A stretch of DNA of 64,000 nt from Desertivirga arenae (GTDB lineage: Bacteria > Bacteroidota > Bacteroidia > Sphingobacteriales > Sphingobacteriaceae), in NCBI RefSeq assembly GCF_017355785.1, contig NZ_JAFEWE010000006.1:62001-126000 (forward strand), read 5' to 3'. A program made the translations under genes and the position numbers. The notes beneath the pieces are model-generated. The model worked only from the letters and a program-made list of their open reading frames with translations. It ran no database searches and was not told where the DNA came from. Within the stretch, counting starts at the first letter, position 1; each line of letters opens with the position of its first letter. This document shows positions 15,996 through 23,902 of the stretch, piece by piece.

Positions 15996-16820
15996 ATGAA
16001 AAAACTATTTTCGCTTCTTCTATTTGCTTCATCCCTGCAGGTTCAGGCTCAGCACCACTTGGTTAAGCTATGGGAGAGCGACTCTCTCTCTGTTCCAGAG
16101 TCTGTATTACCTTCCTTGAAGAATAACTTCCTATACGTTTCTCTTATTGACGGCGTTCCTAATTCGGCTGATGGTAAAGGAGGAGTTGCTAAAGTAGGTC
16201 TCGATGGAAAGATACTTGATGCCAGTTGGGCAACCGGATTAAATGCTCCTAAAGGTATGGGCTTATTTAATTCCCAACTGTACATAGCAGACTTAACAGA
16301 GGTTGTTGTTTTAAATGCCGTTACGGGAAAACTGGAAACAAGAATTCCTGCTGCAGGCTCTGTTTTTCTTAATGACATTGCAGTAGACAGTAAGGGAGTG
16401 GTTTACGTATCTGACACACGAGTAGGAAAAGTTTACCGGATCGAGAAGAACCAAGCCGAAGTTTGGCTGGAAAATATCAGCGATGCCAACGGACTTAAAG
16501 TTATCGGCAAAGATCTTTATATCCTTTCAGGCACTAAATTGATCAAAGTGAATAGTAAAAAAGAAGTTACGACAGTAGCTGAAGGCTTTGCCAAAAACGG
16601 AGATGGAGTTGAGCCCTTAAAGAATGGCGACTTTATTGTTAGCTGTTGGAGCGGACTTGTTTATTACGTTTCTAAGAAAGGTAATATTGAATTACTACTA
16701 GATACTCAGGAATCAAAAATTAATACGGCAGATATAGGGGTGGACAGTGAAAAGAACATTGTTTATATTCCAACATTTAATCATAATAGTATAATTGCTT
16801 ATCAACTTAAAAATAAATAA
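15996..16820 (+). CDS. Exported SMP-30/NHL-type beta-propeller protein
   Basis: 274 residues from the ATG at 15996, which begins a Sec signal peptide (MKKLFSLLLFASSLQVQAQ). The longer upstream open frame lacks a signal and is rejected. The mature protein carries repeated propeller blades with GVVYVSDTRVGKVYRI, DLYILSGTKLIKV and NIVYIPTFNHNSI-type segments, and DIAVDSKG before a blade. This is the pattern of SMP-30/gluconolactonase/LRE-like proteins. The metal-binding residues cannot be confirmed by eye, so lactonase activity is only possible. It is followed after 8 bp by the DUF2911 gene, most likely in one transcript. Confidence 0.8.
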   Translation: MKKLFSLLLFASSLQVQAQHHLVKLWESDSLSVPESVLPSLKNNFLYVSLIDGVPNSADGKGGVAKVGLDGKILDASWATGLNAPKGMGLFNSQLYIADLTEVVVLNAVTGKLETRIPAAGSVFLNDIAVDSKGVVYVSDTRVGKVYRIEKNQAEVWLENISDANGLKVIGKDLYILSGTKLIKVNSKKEVTTVAEGFAKNGDGVEPLKNGDFIVSCWSGLVYYVSKKGNIELLLDTQESKINTADIGVDSEKNIVYIPTFNHNSIIAYQLKNK

Positions 16821-16828
16821 ATAACCAC

Positions 16829-17344
16829 ATGAAGAAAACACTTTTTGCAGCGATCGCATTCACTATCGTGACTGCATTTTCTGCTTCCGCGCAGCAAGAC
16901 AAATCCAAGCGTGTTAGTCCACCTGTTACCGTTACTGAAACTACCAAAAAAGGCGCAAAAATCACTATTACCTATGGTCAGCCTTCATTAAAGGGCCGTA
17001 AGATCGGAACAGATTTCGTTCCTTATGGTAAGGTTTGGAGAACAGGGGCAAACGAAGCCACAGTTTTCGAAATAGATAAAGATGTAAAGATCAAAGGACA
17101 GACACTTCCTGCAGGTAAGTATGGTTTATATACTATTCCTGGCGAGAAAGAGTGGGTGGTTATTTTTAATAAAACCTGGGATCAGTGGGGAACTAAGTAT
17201 TCAGAGGCTGATGATCAGTTAAGAGTAACTGTAAAACCTGAGCACTCTGAGAAATTTCAAGAGAAATTAGTGTTTGAGATTTCGAAAGCAGGCGAAGTTT
17301 CTATTGAATGGGGCGACACTGAAGTGGAGTTCGAAGCAAAATAA
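16829..17344 (+). CDS. DUF2911 family exported protein
   Basis: 171 residues with a Sec signal (MKKTLFAAIAFTIVTAFSASAQ). The mature part follows DUF2911: ITITYGQPSLKGRKIG, then VPYGKVWRTGANEATVFE, then LPAGKYGLYTIPGEKEWVVIFN and WDQWGTKY. The family is widespread in Bacteroidota and predicted to be periplasmic; no activity is established. It follows the propeller gene by 8 bp and ends at a strong terminator. Confidence 0.9.
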   Translation: MKKTLFAAIAFTIVTAFSASAQQDKSKRVSPPVTVTETTKKGAKITITYGQPSLKGRKIGTDFVPYGKVWRTGANEATVFEIDKDVKIKGQTLPAGKYGLYTIPGEKEWVVIFNKTWDQWGTKYSEADDQLRVTVKPEHSEKFQEKLVFEISKAGEVSIEWGDTEVEFEAK

Positions 17345-17370
17345 GTAAGGGTCTCCTATTTAATATCGGT

Positions 17371-17417
17371 GAAAACGGGTATCAAAGTTCAAAACAGAAT
17401 ATTTGATACCCGTTTTC
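17371..17417. terminator. Bidirectional terminator
   Basis: A perfect 16-bp stem (17371-17386 with 17402-17417) lies between the convergent DUF2911 and PhnB-like genes, with T-rich sequence after it on the plus strand. Confidence 0.85.
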
Positions 17418-17420
17418 TTT

Positions 17421-17864
17421 CTATGGAGTCTGCTGATTCTGGTTGTAACTTATCATCCAATTTATACCGAATTTGTCGGTGAACATACCAAAGTAATCCC
17501 CCCAGAAGGTGTCGCCCAAGGGCATGGTAGTTTGTCCTTCAGCTGAAAGACTGGCGAAAAGTTGTTCCGCGTTCTCCTTACTATCAGCGTTAATGGATAT
17601 CGAGAAATTATTACCCTGTTTAAATGAATTCGCCCATTCTCCACCTGTGTCACTTCCCATGAGCGTTGTTTCGTTACTTATAGGTAAAGATACGTGCATA
17701 ATCAATTCTCCTTGTTCTGGAGACAAAGGAGGTACACCCTCTTGAGCGGGCATATCTTTAAACCGTCCAAGATAGGCAAAGTCTGAACCAAAGGCTGTTT
17801 TGTAAAAATTGAAGGCTTCTTCGCAATTTCCATTAAAATTTAAATAAACATTTACGGTAGGCAT
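17421..17864 (-). CDS. VOC-superfamily PhnB-like protein
   Basis: 147 residues, with the opening VNVYLNFNGNCEEAFNFYKTAFG typical of PhnB/DUF1338-like glyoxalase-fold proteins (named here by its first motif only). Later landmarks are GELIMHVSLPI, LMGSD and the end DKFGINWMISY. Such proteins are compact VOC folds; many are annotated as '3-demethylubiquinone methyltransferase', which is not supported. The metal site is not evident. It is convergent with the DUF2911 gene across a shared terminator. Confidence 0.88.
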   Translation of the reverse strand: MPTVNVYLNFNGNCEEAFNFYKTAFGSDFAYLGRFKDMPAQEGVPPLSPEQGELIMHVSLPISNETTLMGSDTGGEWANSFKQGNNFSISINADSKENAEQLFASLSAEGQTTMPLGDTFWGDYFGMFTDKFGINWMISYNQNQQTP

Positions 17865-17986
17865 GGTATGAATTGATTAGAGTTAATATTAACAAGTTCT
17901 TATCGAAGCTAAGACATTTATGTTAATCCTTGTTTAAGTTTTTAAAAAACTGTTAAAATCTTTTACAGTAGTGGTAATGAGAAATC

Positions 17987-19000
17987 TTAAATTGGCTTCT
18001 GAACCTTTAGGTAGGGATTCCAGCTGGAAAGGGTTGAGAAGATCTTTAATAAGTAAGGGGTATGGAACCGTGGTTCTACTGAAAGTCCTAATAATGTAGA
18101 AACTTCGGCACCCAGCAAATGCGTCATTAGTTGCTGAACATCCTTTCGAGAAAGTTTTGATCCTGAGTCTAAACTAGTAAAAGTTTCAATTAAAGAATTT
18201 GTTAACTCTTTCCCCTGAATGGATTCTTTAAACTGTCTTACGCGAATTGCTTTTTCCAATTGATTTGCAGCCTTTCCATTCCTGGGAATGAGTCTTTCAT
18301 CAACACCTAACAAATAGGAAATAACAGCCCAGAGATGTAAGAAAGCCTGTTGATCCCGGTCATTGATCGTTATGCCTGTTTTACGGAGCCCTCTTATTAC
18401 AATCAGGGAGAATGCCAGACCTGTTCCCACCATATCTTCCTGATTAACGGGCACGCCCCATTTATCATTCCACTTGCCTGATTTCAGTGTGTAGTATCTG
18501 GCAATAGCATGAGTGAGGCGTGTCTTCAATATTCCTATAAAACCTCTACCCTGCCCGGCGAAAGCTCCTGGCGATTGTACATTTGTTACAAACTCACCCG
18601 TATCAGCAAGTCGTTTGGGAGTGTCGTTTCGTAGTCGCTCTGAAAGAAAAAGGACCATTGCCCCATCTGCTGCCGCATAGCAATAGGGTAAGGATAGCAG
18701 TCCAAGGAGCTGCATAATGGAATTTTGATATCGGCTGAAAAACGAGCATCCGAGGGATAACAATTTATCATCTGCCCATGTGGGAAGGTTTTGGGCTTGA
18801 GTAAAAACCTTTTCAGTCGCAAAAGGCAGGGGTAGATTTTGGAGGTCAGCATTCTGTGATGCTGCTCCTAACCAGTCGTACACCTCCTTCCGAGCCATAT
18901 TATCACTAAATGATCTATAGATAAAATCGTCCGCAAGTGGATCGCCCACCTCTCGCATGTCGGATAAGAAGTTATCGGTATAGAGGTAGGCTGAAGGCAT
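17987..19000 (-). CDS. MpaB/Lcp-type oxygenase (DUF2236)
   Basis: 337 residues, no signal peptide. The centre follows the DUF2236 signature: an Arg/His helix (RLTHAIARYY, the His being the conserved heme ligand of the family), then a Trp-rich turn, then WGVPVNQEDMVGT. Upstream lies a DGAMVLFLSERL helix. Known members are rubber oxygenase Lcp and fungal MpaB, heme-b proteins acting on isoprenoid chains. Its start overlaps the kinase stop by 1 bp, so it is the third gene of a coupled operon with a COQ8-type kinase and a TetR/COQ9-fold protein. Substrate unknown; a polyprenyl lipid is an inference. Confidence 0.85.
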   Translation of the reverse strand: MPSAYLYTDNFLSDMREVGDPLADDFIYRSFSDNMARKEVYDWLGAASQNADLQNLPLPFATEKVFTQAQNLPTWADDKLLSLGCSFFSRYQNSIMQLLGLLSLPYCYAAADGAMVLFLSERLRNDTPKRLADTGEFVTNVQSPGAFAGQGRGFIGILKTRLTHAIARYYTLKSGKWNDKWGVPVNQEDMVGTGLAFSLIVIRGLRKTGITINDRDQQAFLHLWAVISYLLGVDERLIPRNGKAANQLEKAIRVRQFKESIQGKELTNSLIETFTSLDSGSKLSRKDVQQLMTHLLGAEVSTLLGLSVEPRFHTPYLLKIFSTLSSWNPYLKVQKPI

Positions 19001-20325
19001 TAACTTTCTTTTTTAATATGAGGTGGATAAGTGTCTGTTTTCACGGTCGCTTTTAACTCATGCAAGATGTTATACAAACCGAAGTTAGTTCTATTAATGT
19101 AGATGAAGTGTTTTACTCCCCTTGCCTGTTTGAACTCAGGCATTCGTGCCATGCGATCCCCGTAGGCGTAGATCTGTTCGAAAAAATCAGTTTTACTGAA
19201 ATCGAAGATTCCGCTGGTATATGGGCGCGTAAATAAGGCGATCATTTCGGAGAAATTTTCATAATAAAACTCCACTTGTTGAGGTGAATCTTTAGGTAGG
19301 ATCATCTCCAGCTCCCTGAAGGCTTTCAACGTGGATTCTTTATCATTTAGCGCCCCCTTTAATGCCAAAGAGAAGAATGGATAATAAAAATCGTCTGGAA
19401 GCTCTTTAATACAGCCGAAATCAATTATCCCTAGTTTTCCCTCCGGTGTGATCAGGAAGTTCCCCGGGTGTGGATCGGCATGAACAGCTCTCAACTCGTG
19501 CTCCTGGAAATTGTAAAAATCCCACAAGGCCTGCCCTATTTTATTCCTCTCCTCCTGTGATGGGTCAGTCTGTAAATATTCCTTCAAATGAAGTCCTTCC
19601 AGCCAGCCCATTGTTATCGTTCTTTTACTGGAGAGCTCGGGATAGTATTCGGGGAACACTACATTTTCCAAAGCAGAACAAGCCTGGGAAAATTTAAGGG
19701 AACGGCGCACCTCCAACTCATAATCAGTCTCTTCCAGCAATCGTTCTTCAACCTCTCTCATATAAACATCCAGCTCTTTTTCGCTCATACCCAATAAACG
19801 GAAAGCAAATGGCTTAACAAGTTTTAAGTCAGAGGAAATAGAATCTCCTACTCCAGGGTATTGAATCTTTACAGCAAGTTTTTTTTCGCCAAGAAAAGCC
19901 TGGTGAACCTGACCGATAGAGGCCGCGTTAGTAGATTTGAGATCAAATTTATCGAACACCTTATCGGGAGTTTTTCCATAGTACTTTCGGAAGGTTTGAA
20001 CAATAAGAGGGCCTGATAATGGCGGCGCATTATATTGGGACTGAGAAAACTGATTTACGTATGCTTTAGGAAGGATATTTTTATCCATGCTCAGCATCTG
20101 AGCTACCTTCAACGCGCTTCCCTTCAGCTGGCTTAATGATTCGTAGATATCTGCAGCATTACTCTCGTTCAACTCATCCTTACTCAAGTCGGGATTGAAA
20201 AGCTTCTTGGAATAGTGCTTCACATAATTCCCACCTATCTTAAATCCGGTTTTAACGAACTGAGTAGACCGTTCAATCTTGCTGGTTGGAATACTGTCTT
20301 GTTCTTTGCGTGTATTTTCGCTCAT
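19000..20325 (-). CDS. ABC1/UbiB/COQ8-type atypical kinase
   Basis: 441 residues. Motifs of the UbiB family are present in order: LKGSALKVAQMLS (69-79, where the KxGQ motif reads Lys73-Val-Ala-Gln76), the Ala-rich loop NAASIGQVHQAF (133-144), the lysine of KLAVKIQYPG (Lys153), then ADPHPGNFL and the metal-binding DFG (IIDFGCIKEL). No C-terminal membrane helices are evident, unlike E. coli UbiB. In eukaryotes COQ8 supports coenzyme Q assembly as an ATPase. Here it is co-transcribed with a COQ9/TetR-fold protein (2 bp gap) and an MpaB-type oxygenase (1 bp overlap). Menaquinone or another lipid may be the target. Confidence 0.93.
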   Translation of the reverse strand: MSENTRKEQDSIPTSKIERSTQFVKTGFKIGGNYVKHYSKKLFNPDLSKDELNESNAADIYESLSQLKGSALKVAQMLSMDKNILPKAYVNQFSQSQYNAPPLSGPLIVQTFRKYYGKTPDKVFDKFDLKSTNAASIGQVHQAFLGEKKLAVKIQYPGVGDSISSDLKLVKPFAFRLLGMSEKELDVYMREVEERLLEETDYELEVRRSLKFSQACSALENVVFPEYYPELSSKRTITMGWLEGLHLKEYLQTDPSQEERNKIGQALWDFYNFQEHELRAVHADPHPGNFLITPEGKLGIIDFGCIKELPDDFYYPFFSLALKGALNDKESTLKAFRELEMILPKDSPQQVEFYYENFSEMIALFTRPYTSGIFDFSKTDFFEQIYAYGDRMARMPEFKQARGVKHFIYINRTNFGLYNILHELKATVKTDTYPPHIKKES

Positions 20326-20327
20326 GT

Positions 20328-20975
20328 TTAAAAAGGCATTTTGATGCCCGCATTCTTAGCTAAAAATTTTCCGTATTCGAATATGTTATCAAGAGGGGAT
20401 CTTTGAAAGAGATCAAAAGTGACGGTCAAGCCTTTTTCGATAGCCTCATCAGTTTTCTCAAAGCCCGAGGAGCTGTCTTTGATCCAGAAGTTTAAGACGA
20501 AGCCAAATTGCATCCACAGCGCATCTTTATATTTTCTGGATATAAATGCTCTATCCATTAGCTCTCCACTTTCAATGCCTTCCAGTAAAATTTCGGAACT
20601 AAAGCTTTCAAATAAGGGCTTAAGTTTATCCAACACCCGGGGACTACCAAGAGTTTTAGTAGAGCCATTCAGACTAAAAACGACAAAGCTTCGCCTGGAT
20701 TTCAAAAGCTCGAAAAAACTATAGAAAAGAGATAAAGCCTTCTCCCTGGCAGAGTACTGAGGCCAAACCTCCTGTGCTTTTACTTCATTTACAGCAAGGC
20801 TTAGTAAATTCAGCCATATATCTTGTTCGATGGCTTCAAAAGAGGCGTAATAATTATAAAAATCCTCTTCAGCCAGCTCATTATCTTTTGCAAACACAAA
20901 CACGCTTTTGGGTTGCTCCCCGTTGATCAGCACGTAGCTTATATAGGCATCCTGAAGTTTTTCTTTGATTTCCAT
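20328..20975 (-). CDS. TetR-fold protein with degenerate HTH
   Basis: 215 residues, all-helical. The N-terminal ~55 residues align by pattern to a TetR helix-turn-helix (AYISYVLINGE, SVFVFAKDNELAEEDFYNYYAS), but the usual basic and small recognition-helix residues are replaced by acidic ones, so DNA binding is doubtful. The C-terminal helices are ligand-pocket-like, as in TetR regulators and COQ9, a TetR-fold lipid-binding protein. It is the first gene of the operon with the UbiB-type kinase and the oxygenase. It could be either the local repressor or a lipid-handling partner. I favour the latter at moderate confidence. Confidence 0.75.
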   Translation of the reverse strand: MEIKEKLQDAYISYVLINGEQPKSVFVFAKDNELAEEDFYNYYASFEAIEQDIWLNLLSLAVNEVKAQEVWPQYSAREKALSLFYSFFELLKSRRSFVVFSLNGSTKTLGSPRVLDKLKPLFESFSSEILLEGIESGELMDRAFISRKYKDALWMQFGFVLNFWIKDSSSGFEKTDEAIEKGLTVTFDLFQRSPLDNIFEYGKFLAKNAGIKMPF

Positions 20976-21238
20976 CTTTTGTCTAGCTTTTAATTAATGC
21001 AGATCTATATCTACTACAATAAATATCGGAGTTTTTGATACCACAGTTCTTCGGCTATCATGAATTCTGCCAAAAATGAGATATAGATGAGATTTGGAAA
21101 ACCTCAGCAGCCTGGGTAAGTTAAAGACACATTATTAGTTGGTATAGGAGTAAGGGTCGTTCTATAAACTCGCAGGTATGAATTTCAGGTATGTCAGGAA
21201 CATTTTAAGTGTTATCTGTTTTAAATAAAAAATTGACT

Positions 21239-21454
21239 ATGGCCGACACATTTAATCTTGAAATTGAAATATCAGCAGGAAAAAAATCCTTTACCGTTGT
21301 TCCTGAAAACGATGCCTATACCCTAATGGAATCAGGAAGTATAGTTGCTGTTCTAAAGCAGAAAGAGGGTGCATGGGTATTCACTACCGGTAGTTATTCG
21401 GAAGAAGACGCAAAGCTAGTAGGTGAAAAGATCAAGGAGAGGGGGAATAAATGA
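21239..21454 (+). CDS. Hypothetical protein, 71 aa
   Basis: 71 residues from the ATG at 21239 (MADTFNLEIEIS). An in-frame upstream extension starting at 21209 seems less likely. The sequence looks like a small beta-rich protein (EIEISAGKKSFTVVPE, TLMESGSIVAVLKQ, WVFTTGSYSEEDAKLV) with one C-terminal helix, no signal and no cysteines. It suggests a small cytoplasmic domain protein of Sphingobacteriaceae; the family is not recognised. It stands alone before the cytochrome gene. Confidence 0.6.
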   Translation: MADTFNLEIEISAGKKSFTVVPENDAYTLMESGSIVAVLKQKEGAWVFTTGSYSEEDAKLVGEKIKERGNK

Positions 21455-21517
21455 AAAGAGGATGTTTTTGATGTTTAATTCAGCTTGCTATCAGCACTTT
21501 CGATAGAGAAAATATCA

Positions 21518-21525
21518 TAAATTTG
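21518..21525 (+). promoter_or_regulatory. Probable -7 box of the cytochrome c gene
   Basis: TAAATTTG fits TAnnTTTG, and a TTTC sequence lies 16 bp ahead in place of TTTG. Transcription would start near 21532, about 30 bases before the ATG. Confidence 0.45.
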
Positions 21526-21562
21526 ACCGGAGCCATTCTCCAGGCCTTAATTATTAAAAACA

Positions 21563-21982
21563 ATGAAACACACGATCTTAGCTCTATCTTTTTCTATTTT
21601 ATTAGCCTCATGTGGCGGTTCTGAATCCAGCAGTAGTAGCAATACTTCGGAAAACACATCTACAGGTGGAAGTGCACAATCCACCTCAGAAGGAACAGGT
21701 GCCACTGACGGTACTACTCCCTCAAGCGAGTCCAAAGGCTCTCAATTAATTGCTACTTCTGATTGTCTTTCTTGCCATAAAGAGCATGATAAGCTTGTGG
21801 GACCTGCATACGCTGAAGTGGCTAAGAAATACGAGAACACCCCAGCGAATGTGGAAATGCTTGCAAATAAGATAATCCAGGGAGGGGCAGGAAATTGGGG
21901 AGATATCCCAATGACACCTCACTCCTCCATATCGAAAGCAGATGCCGAAGAGATGGCAAAATATATTCTTACAATTAAGTAG
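21563..21982 (+). CDS. Cytochrome c lipoprotein (c551/c552 type)
   Basis: 139 residues. SPII signal with lipobox LLASC (Cys17), then a Ser/Thr/Gly-rich linker of ~45 residues, then a class I cytochrome c domain. The heme-binding motif is CLSCH (Cys68, Cys71, His72). GPAYAEVAKKY follows, and Met117 in IPMTPH is the likely second heme ligand. The C-terminus AEEMAKYILTIK is typical of cytochrome c551. It should carry electrons at the periplasmic face, tethered to a membrane. No oxidase or reductase gene is close by. Confidence 0.92.
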   Translation: MKHTILALSFSILLASCGGSESSSSSNTSENTSTGGSAQSTSEGTGATDGTTPSSESKGSQLIATSDCLSCHKEHDKLVGPAYAEVAKKYENTPANVEMLANKIIQGGAGNWGDIPMTPHSSISKADAEEMAKYILTIK

Positions 21983-22161
21983 CGAACTGAGGTACATTCG
22001 AGAGGATGCGATCTCTTGAATCTGCCTAAATTATACTGAAATACATTTACTAAAGGCAGCCTTTCCAATTTAACTTTTACCAAAACAATCTCTTTGAACC
22101 TTGCTTATAATTAATACTCAAATGATTAAATCATCTATCCAGAAATTTAAACAGTCGAATT

Positions 22162-22302
22162 ATGAGCAAGAAGCAAGATGTAAAAAAGCCGAAGATGCAA
22201 GTTGACAAAACGGCTAAGGGGCAATCAGCTTACCAGTCGGAAAAGGGCGGTAAAAATGATATGAAAGGAGATGATTCTCCAAAGAACGGAAAGAAAAAAT
22301 AA
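22162..22302 (+). CDS. Small basic hypothetical protein, 46 aa
   Basis: 46 residues starting MSKKQDVKKPKMQVDK and ending in KNGKKK, with many Lys, Gly, Asp and no hydrophobic core. It is probably disordered. No family is recognised. The frame is supported by its position between a 180-bp gap and a good terminator 80 bp downstream on the same strand. Its Lys-rich composition resembles stress-related or nucleic-acid-associated small proteins, but no function is claimed. Confidence 0.5.
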   Translation: MSKKQDVKKPKMQVDKTAKGQSAYQSEKGGKNDMKGDDSPKNGKKK

Positions 22303-22381
22303 AAGGACGTATTGGTCTAAAGAACAAGTCCGTTATGTTTTTAGAGAAATCTGAGTAAAATCATTACATACAGACAAAATG

Positions 22382-22415
22382 AAAAAAGCCTTTTGCTTGA
22401 GCAAAGGGCTTTTTA
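22382..22415 (+). terminator. Terminator of the 46-aa gene
   Basis: AAAAGCCTTTTGC and GCAAAGGGCTTTT form a 13-bp stem with one G-T pair and a TTGA loop, flanked by A-runs and T-runs. Confidence 0.8.
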
Positions 22416-22450
22416 GTTAATAAAGAAAAAGGGTCCGGACGTATCCAGTT

Positions 22451-22582
22451 GTGGAGAAAAGAAAGGCCTGGGTCCTTGAAAAAACCTTTATTCTAAAATA
22501 TTTTAATTTTCTTGTAACTATCTCAATTTCCTGGCGTATACACAGCATCCTTTCCCAAAAAGGATTTGTTTTTCATAGGTAG
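22451..22582 (+). CDS. Doubtful 43-aa ORF with GTG start
   Basis: An open frame starting at GTG and ending in TAG six bases before an unassigned terminator. The product would be basic and partly hydrophobic (LKYFNFLVTISISW). No Shine-Dalgarno site or family is seen. It is listed only because the terminator at 22588 needs an upstream transcript; a small RNA is an equal or better explanation. Confidence 0.2.
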   Translation: MEKRKAWVLEKTFILKYFNFLVTISISWRIHSILSQKGFVFHR

Positions 22583-22587
22583 ATGTA

Positions 22588-22617
22588 GGGTTAGACTTAA
22601 TTGTCTGACCCTTTTTT
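22588..22617 (+). terminator. Orphan terminator
   Basis: GGGTTAGAC (22588-22596) pairs with GTCTGACCC (22603-22611), with one G-T pair, followed by six T. No recognised gene precedes it. A second small hairpin (ATCCTTT with AAAGGAT, 22547-22565) lies just before it. Confidence 0.75.
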
Positions 22618-22672
22618 CTTGCAACGTTTTTTCACTCCGGCCTAAGTAAGCCAGTCTATACCGTACTCAAGA

Positions 22673-23047
22673 TCAAATCACCTCAGTCTTACCCAGACAA
22701 CTGCTTATCTTATCAGAAAGGTCTGTTAAGTCAAAGGGCTTTGTTATAAAATGATCGCTTTTATAATCACCTAGTGAGAGGAACACTTTAGGGAAACCAG
22801 ACATTATTATAACAGGGATGTGAGATGTTTTAGGATTAGTTTTAATTTGATGGCAAAATTCGCCTCCATTAATCCCATTCAATAAGTAGTCCAGCAAGAT
22901 TAAATCAGGTTTATACTGATCTATGAGCTGAAAAACATTATCTCCGGTTGAATTTGTTTCGACTTCGTAAGCCAGATACTCCAAAGATTCTTTTACTACA
23001 TCGAGAATGCTATTATCATCATCAATCACCAAAATCCGCTTCTTCAT
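22673..23047 (-). CDS. Single-domain response regulator
   Basis: 124 residues, a receiver domain only. Acidic pocket VIDDDN (Asp8-Asp10) is present, the acceptor Asp is in LILLDYLLNG (about Asp53), Ser is in IIMSGFP and Lys in FITKPFDL. All key residues are intact. With no output domain, it probably passes phosphate or acts by protein contact. No kinase is adjacent. It is transcribed alone, with ~390 bp of upstream non-coding DNA. Confidence 0.93.
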   Translation of the reverse strand: MKKRILVIDDDNSILDVVKESLEYLAYEVETNSTGDNVFQLIDQYKPDLILLDYLLNGINGGEFCHQIKTNPKTSHIPVIIMSGFPKVFLSLGDYKSDHFITKPFDLTDLSDKISSCLGKTEVI

Positions 23048-23440
23048 ATGTAATAAAATAATTTACGATCTGATACTTTAACGTTACTCCAGTAACTTCT
23101 TTTGCAAGAGAAATTAAGTTGCACGAATTTAAATGGGGTATATCGCAATTTTGCTGCTGCAGAGCATACTTCATATTTACAGTAATTTAAGTTTATAGAA
23201 CGATTAGAAATACTTCACCCTTTTACTCATTTACGGGGGACTGTCACTCAAGCCCCTTAACAATACCTTAACAGGAACATTAAAATTGTAAGAGAGTTTT
23301 ACTCCGGCAGCAAAAATGACTTTACAATTTAGATATCAGGTGTATATACTTACGCATAACCAGAACTAATGTGGAAAAAAAGCTTTAGCATTTGAAGTAA
23401 TCAGGTTAGAGGTTTCTGATAAAATTCAGAACTTTGAAAA
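23048..23440. other. Divergent intergenic region, 393 bp
   Basis: A/T-rich DNA between the divergent response regulator and nuclease-like genes. I see no convincing promoter pair, hairpin or reading frame. It is unusually long for this window and may hold regulatory sites for both genes. Confidence 0.5.
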
Positions 23441-23902
23441 GTGATATTTGAGCCGGTACCGTTAAATCTTCCTCCCTATCCATTTAAGATAAAGCAGGAA
23501 TCTGCTTCTCATTTTATATTTGATGAGATCAGAAAGAAGTATCTGGTATTAACGCCGGAAGAGTGGGTTAGACAGCACCTCGTTCAGTACATAATCCGCG
23601 AAAAAAACTACCCAAAAGCACTGATCAAATTGGAAGGCGGTCTTCGCTTAAATACATTACAGAAGCGAACGGATGTTGTTGTATTCAATACTACCGGACA
23701 GAAAATACTTATGATTGAATGTAAAGCTCCTTCAGTTAAGATAACCCAAGCTGTATTCGATCAAATTGCCCGCTATAATATTGTTCATAAGGTTCCTTTA
23801 CTTTTCGTAAGTAATGGCCTACATCATTACTACTGTAAAATTGACTTTGAACAAAAGAATTACCAGTTTATCCAGGACCTGCCCAATTATCCCGGTAATT
23901 AA
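23441..23902 (+). CDS. Solitary HsdR-N-type PD-(D/E)XK nuclease-like protein
   Basis: 153 residues with a GTG start. The domain matches the stand-alone 'type I restriction enzyme R protein N-terminus' family of Bacteroidota. A helix EEWVRQHLVQYIIREKNYP comes first. The catalytic pattern follows: Asp in RTDVVVFN, and Glu-x-Lys in MIECKAP. The final part is QIARYNIVHKVPLLFVSNGLHHY. The core residues are intact, so it may be an active nuclease, but no HsdM or HsdS gene is present and restriction is not implied. Its stop codon abuts the stop of the convergent lipoprotein gene. Confidence 0.88.
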   Translation: MIFEPVPLNLPPYPFKIKQESASHFIFDEIRKKYLVLTPEEWVRQHLVQYIIREKNYPKALIKLEGGLRLNTLQKRTDVVVFNTTGQKILMIECKAPSVKITQAVFDQIARYNIVHKVPLLFVSNGLHHYYCKIDFEQKNYQFIQDLPNYPGN

